64,000 nucleotides of DNA from Candidatus Hydrogenedentota bacterium (GTDB lineage Bacteria > Hydrogenedentota > Hydrogenedentia > Hydrogenedentales > SLHB01). Every line of letters starts with the position of its first letter. The stretch's first letter is position 1. The notes beneath the pieces were generated by a model. That model was given only the letters and a program-made list of their open reading frames with translations, searched no databases and was not told where the DNA came from. The stretch is from the NCBI GenBank assembly GCA_035416745.1, contig DAOLNV010000003.1:92346-156345 (forward strand), written 5' to 3'. Below are positions 63,911-64,000 of this stretch, one piece after another. The position numbers and the translations under genes are program-made.

Positions 63911-64000
63911 CTACGGCCTTCAGCCCCTGCGGGGCTGGGGAGACGGTCCTGGGCTACGGCCTTCAGCCCCTGCGGGGCTGGGGAGACGGTCCTGGGCTAC
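63905..64000. repeat. 43-bp tandem repeats with a palindromic core, running off the window
   Basis: Exact copies at 63905-63947 and 63948-63990, and the first 10 bp of a third at 63991-64000. Each unit starts CCTGGGCTACGG and holds the palindrome CAGCCCC-TGC-GGGGCTG. A related GCCCCTTGCGGGGC occurs once at about 63836-63849. The array continues beyond the window. Confidence 0.9.

Larger units (their letters stand above)
63653..64000. other. Gene-free, repeat-rich right end of the window
   Basis: 348 bp after the transporter gene, with no open frame that looks like a protein. It contains a 12-bp palindrome TTGCGGCCGCAA (63721-63732), a CATGAG/CTCATG hairpin near 63784-63802 and the nested hairpin and 43-bp tandem repeats listed separately. 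No transposase or terminator U-tract was seen. Confidence 0.6.

Noticed and set aside
63871..64000. CRISPR array
   Set aside because: Copies are directly abutting with no variable spacers, and the unit contains an internal palindrome. No cas gene nearby.

Overview
The window looks like a chromosomal segment of a GC-rich, Gram-negative, polysaccharide-degrading bacterium. It encodes an outer-membrane porin ending in Phe, several lipoproteins, a Tat-exported Gfo/Idh/MocA oxidoreductase, PKD and dockerin-like modules, a GH27 alpha-galactosidase and a sulfotransferase. The mix suggests an uncultured heterotroph of the Hydrogenedentota or PVC/Planctomycetes type. That placement is inference from gene content only: there is no rRNA or other phylogenetic marker here. 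I saw no rRNA, tRNA, CRISPR array, transposase or phage genes.

Layout: (1) 1-2.5 kb, a PAS/GAF sensor histidine kinase and its response regulator (cut by the left edge). (2) 3.0-8.9 kb, a large PKD-PqaA-C45 lipoprotein followed directly by thiH-thiS-thiE. (3) 8.9-15.6 kb, minus strand: hybrid histidine kinase, clpB with an inverted repeat in its leader, a YugP-type zinc protease and a small membrane protein. (4) 15.8-23.8 kb, carbohydrate and surface functions: GT2-GtrA glycosyltransferase, Gfo/Idh/MocA, dockerin-like protein, GH27, porin. (5) 23.9-30.9 kb, 2-oxoacid/aryl-acid metabolism: two phenylacetate-CoA ligases, a tandem-ACT protein, and indolepyruvate oxidoreductase IorA/IorB, with IorA lacking its ferredoxin domain. 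(6) 31.3-37.9 kb: sulfotransferase, thiF-thiG (the rest of the thiazole pathway), CocE-like hydrolase, GYD protein, HemW. (7) 38.0-42.4 kb, an NfeD/flotillin membrane-domain operon with an extra 100-residue protein embedded by overlapping ends. (8) 42.6-52.0 kb, a tightly packed helicase/nuclease operon: XPB-like helicase, AddB-like Fe-S nuclease, AddA-like helicase-nuclease, a membrane-anchored HExxH peptidase and the stump of an oxidoreductase. (9) 52.0-56.3 kb: glgX, a HEAT-repeat protein, a PspC protein and a tiny lipoprotein. (10) 56.5-63.7 kb: SDR, a 72-residue exported small ORF joined to both neighbours by 4-nt overlaps, a secreted TIM-barrel hydrolase, a secreted inhibitory-type serpin, a KDG-kinase-like protein, and an exported anchor protein coupled to a divergent Nramp-like transporter. 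(11) 63.65-64 kb: hairpins and 43-bp tandem repeats with no gene.

How the genes work together: thiH, thiS, thiF and thiG together make the thiazole moiety and thiE joins the two halves of thiamine, but the genes sit in two operons about 24 kb apart. IorAB plus PaaK plus ACT forms a recognisable module for oxidising aryl-pyruvates to acyl-CoA and activating or recycling aryl acids. The porin, GH27, TIM-barrel hydrolase, Gfo/Idh/MocA and KDG kinase fit outer-membrane polysaccharide use without SusC/SusD. The strongest candidates for something undescribed are the XPB-AddB-AddA-peptidase operon, the ferredoxin-less IorA, the NfeD-operon insert protein, and the four-part serpin operon.
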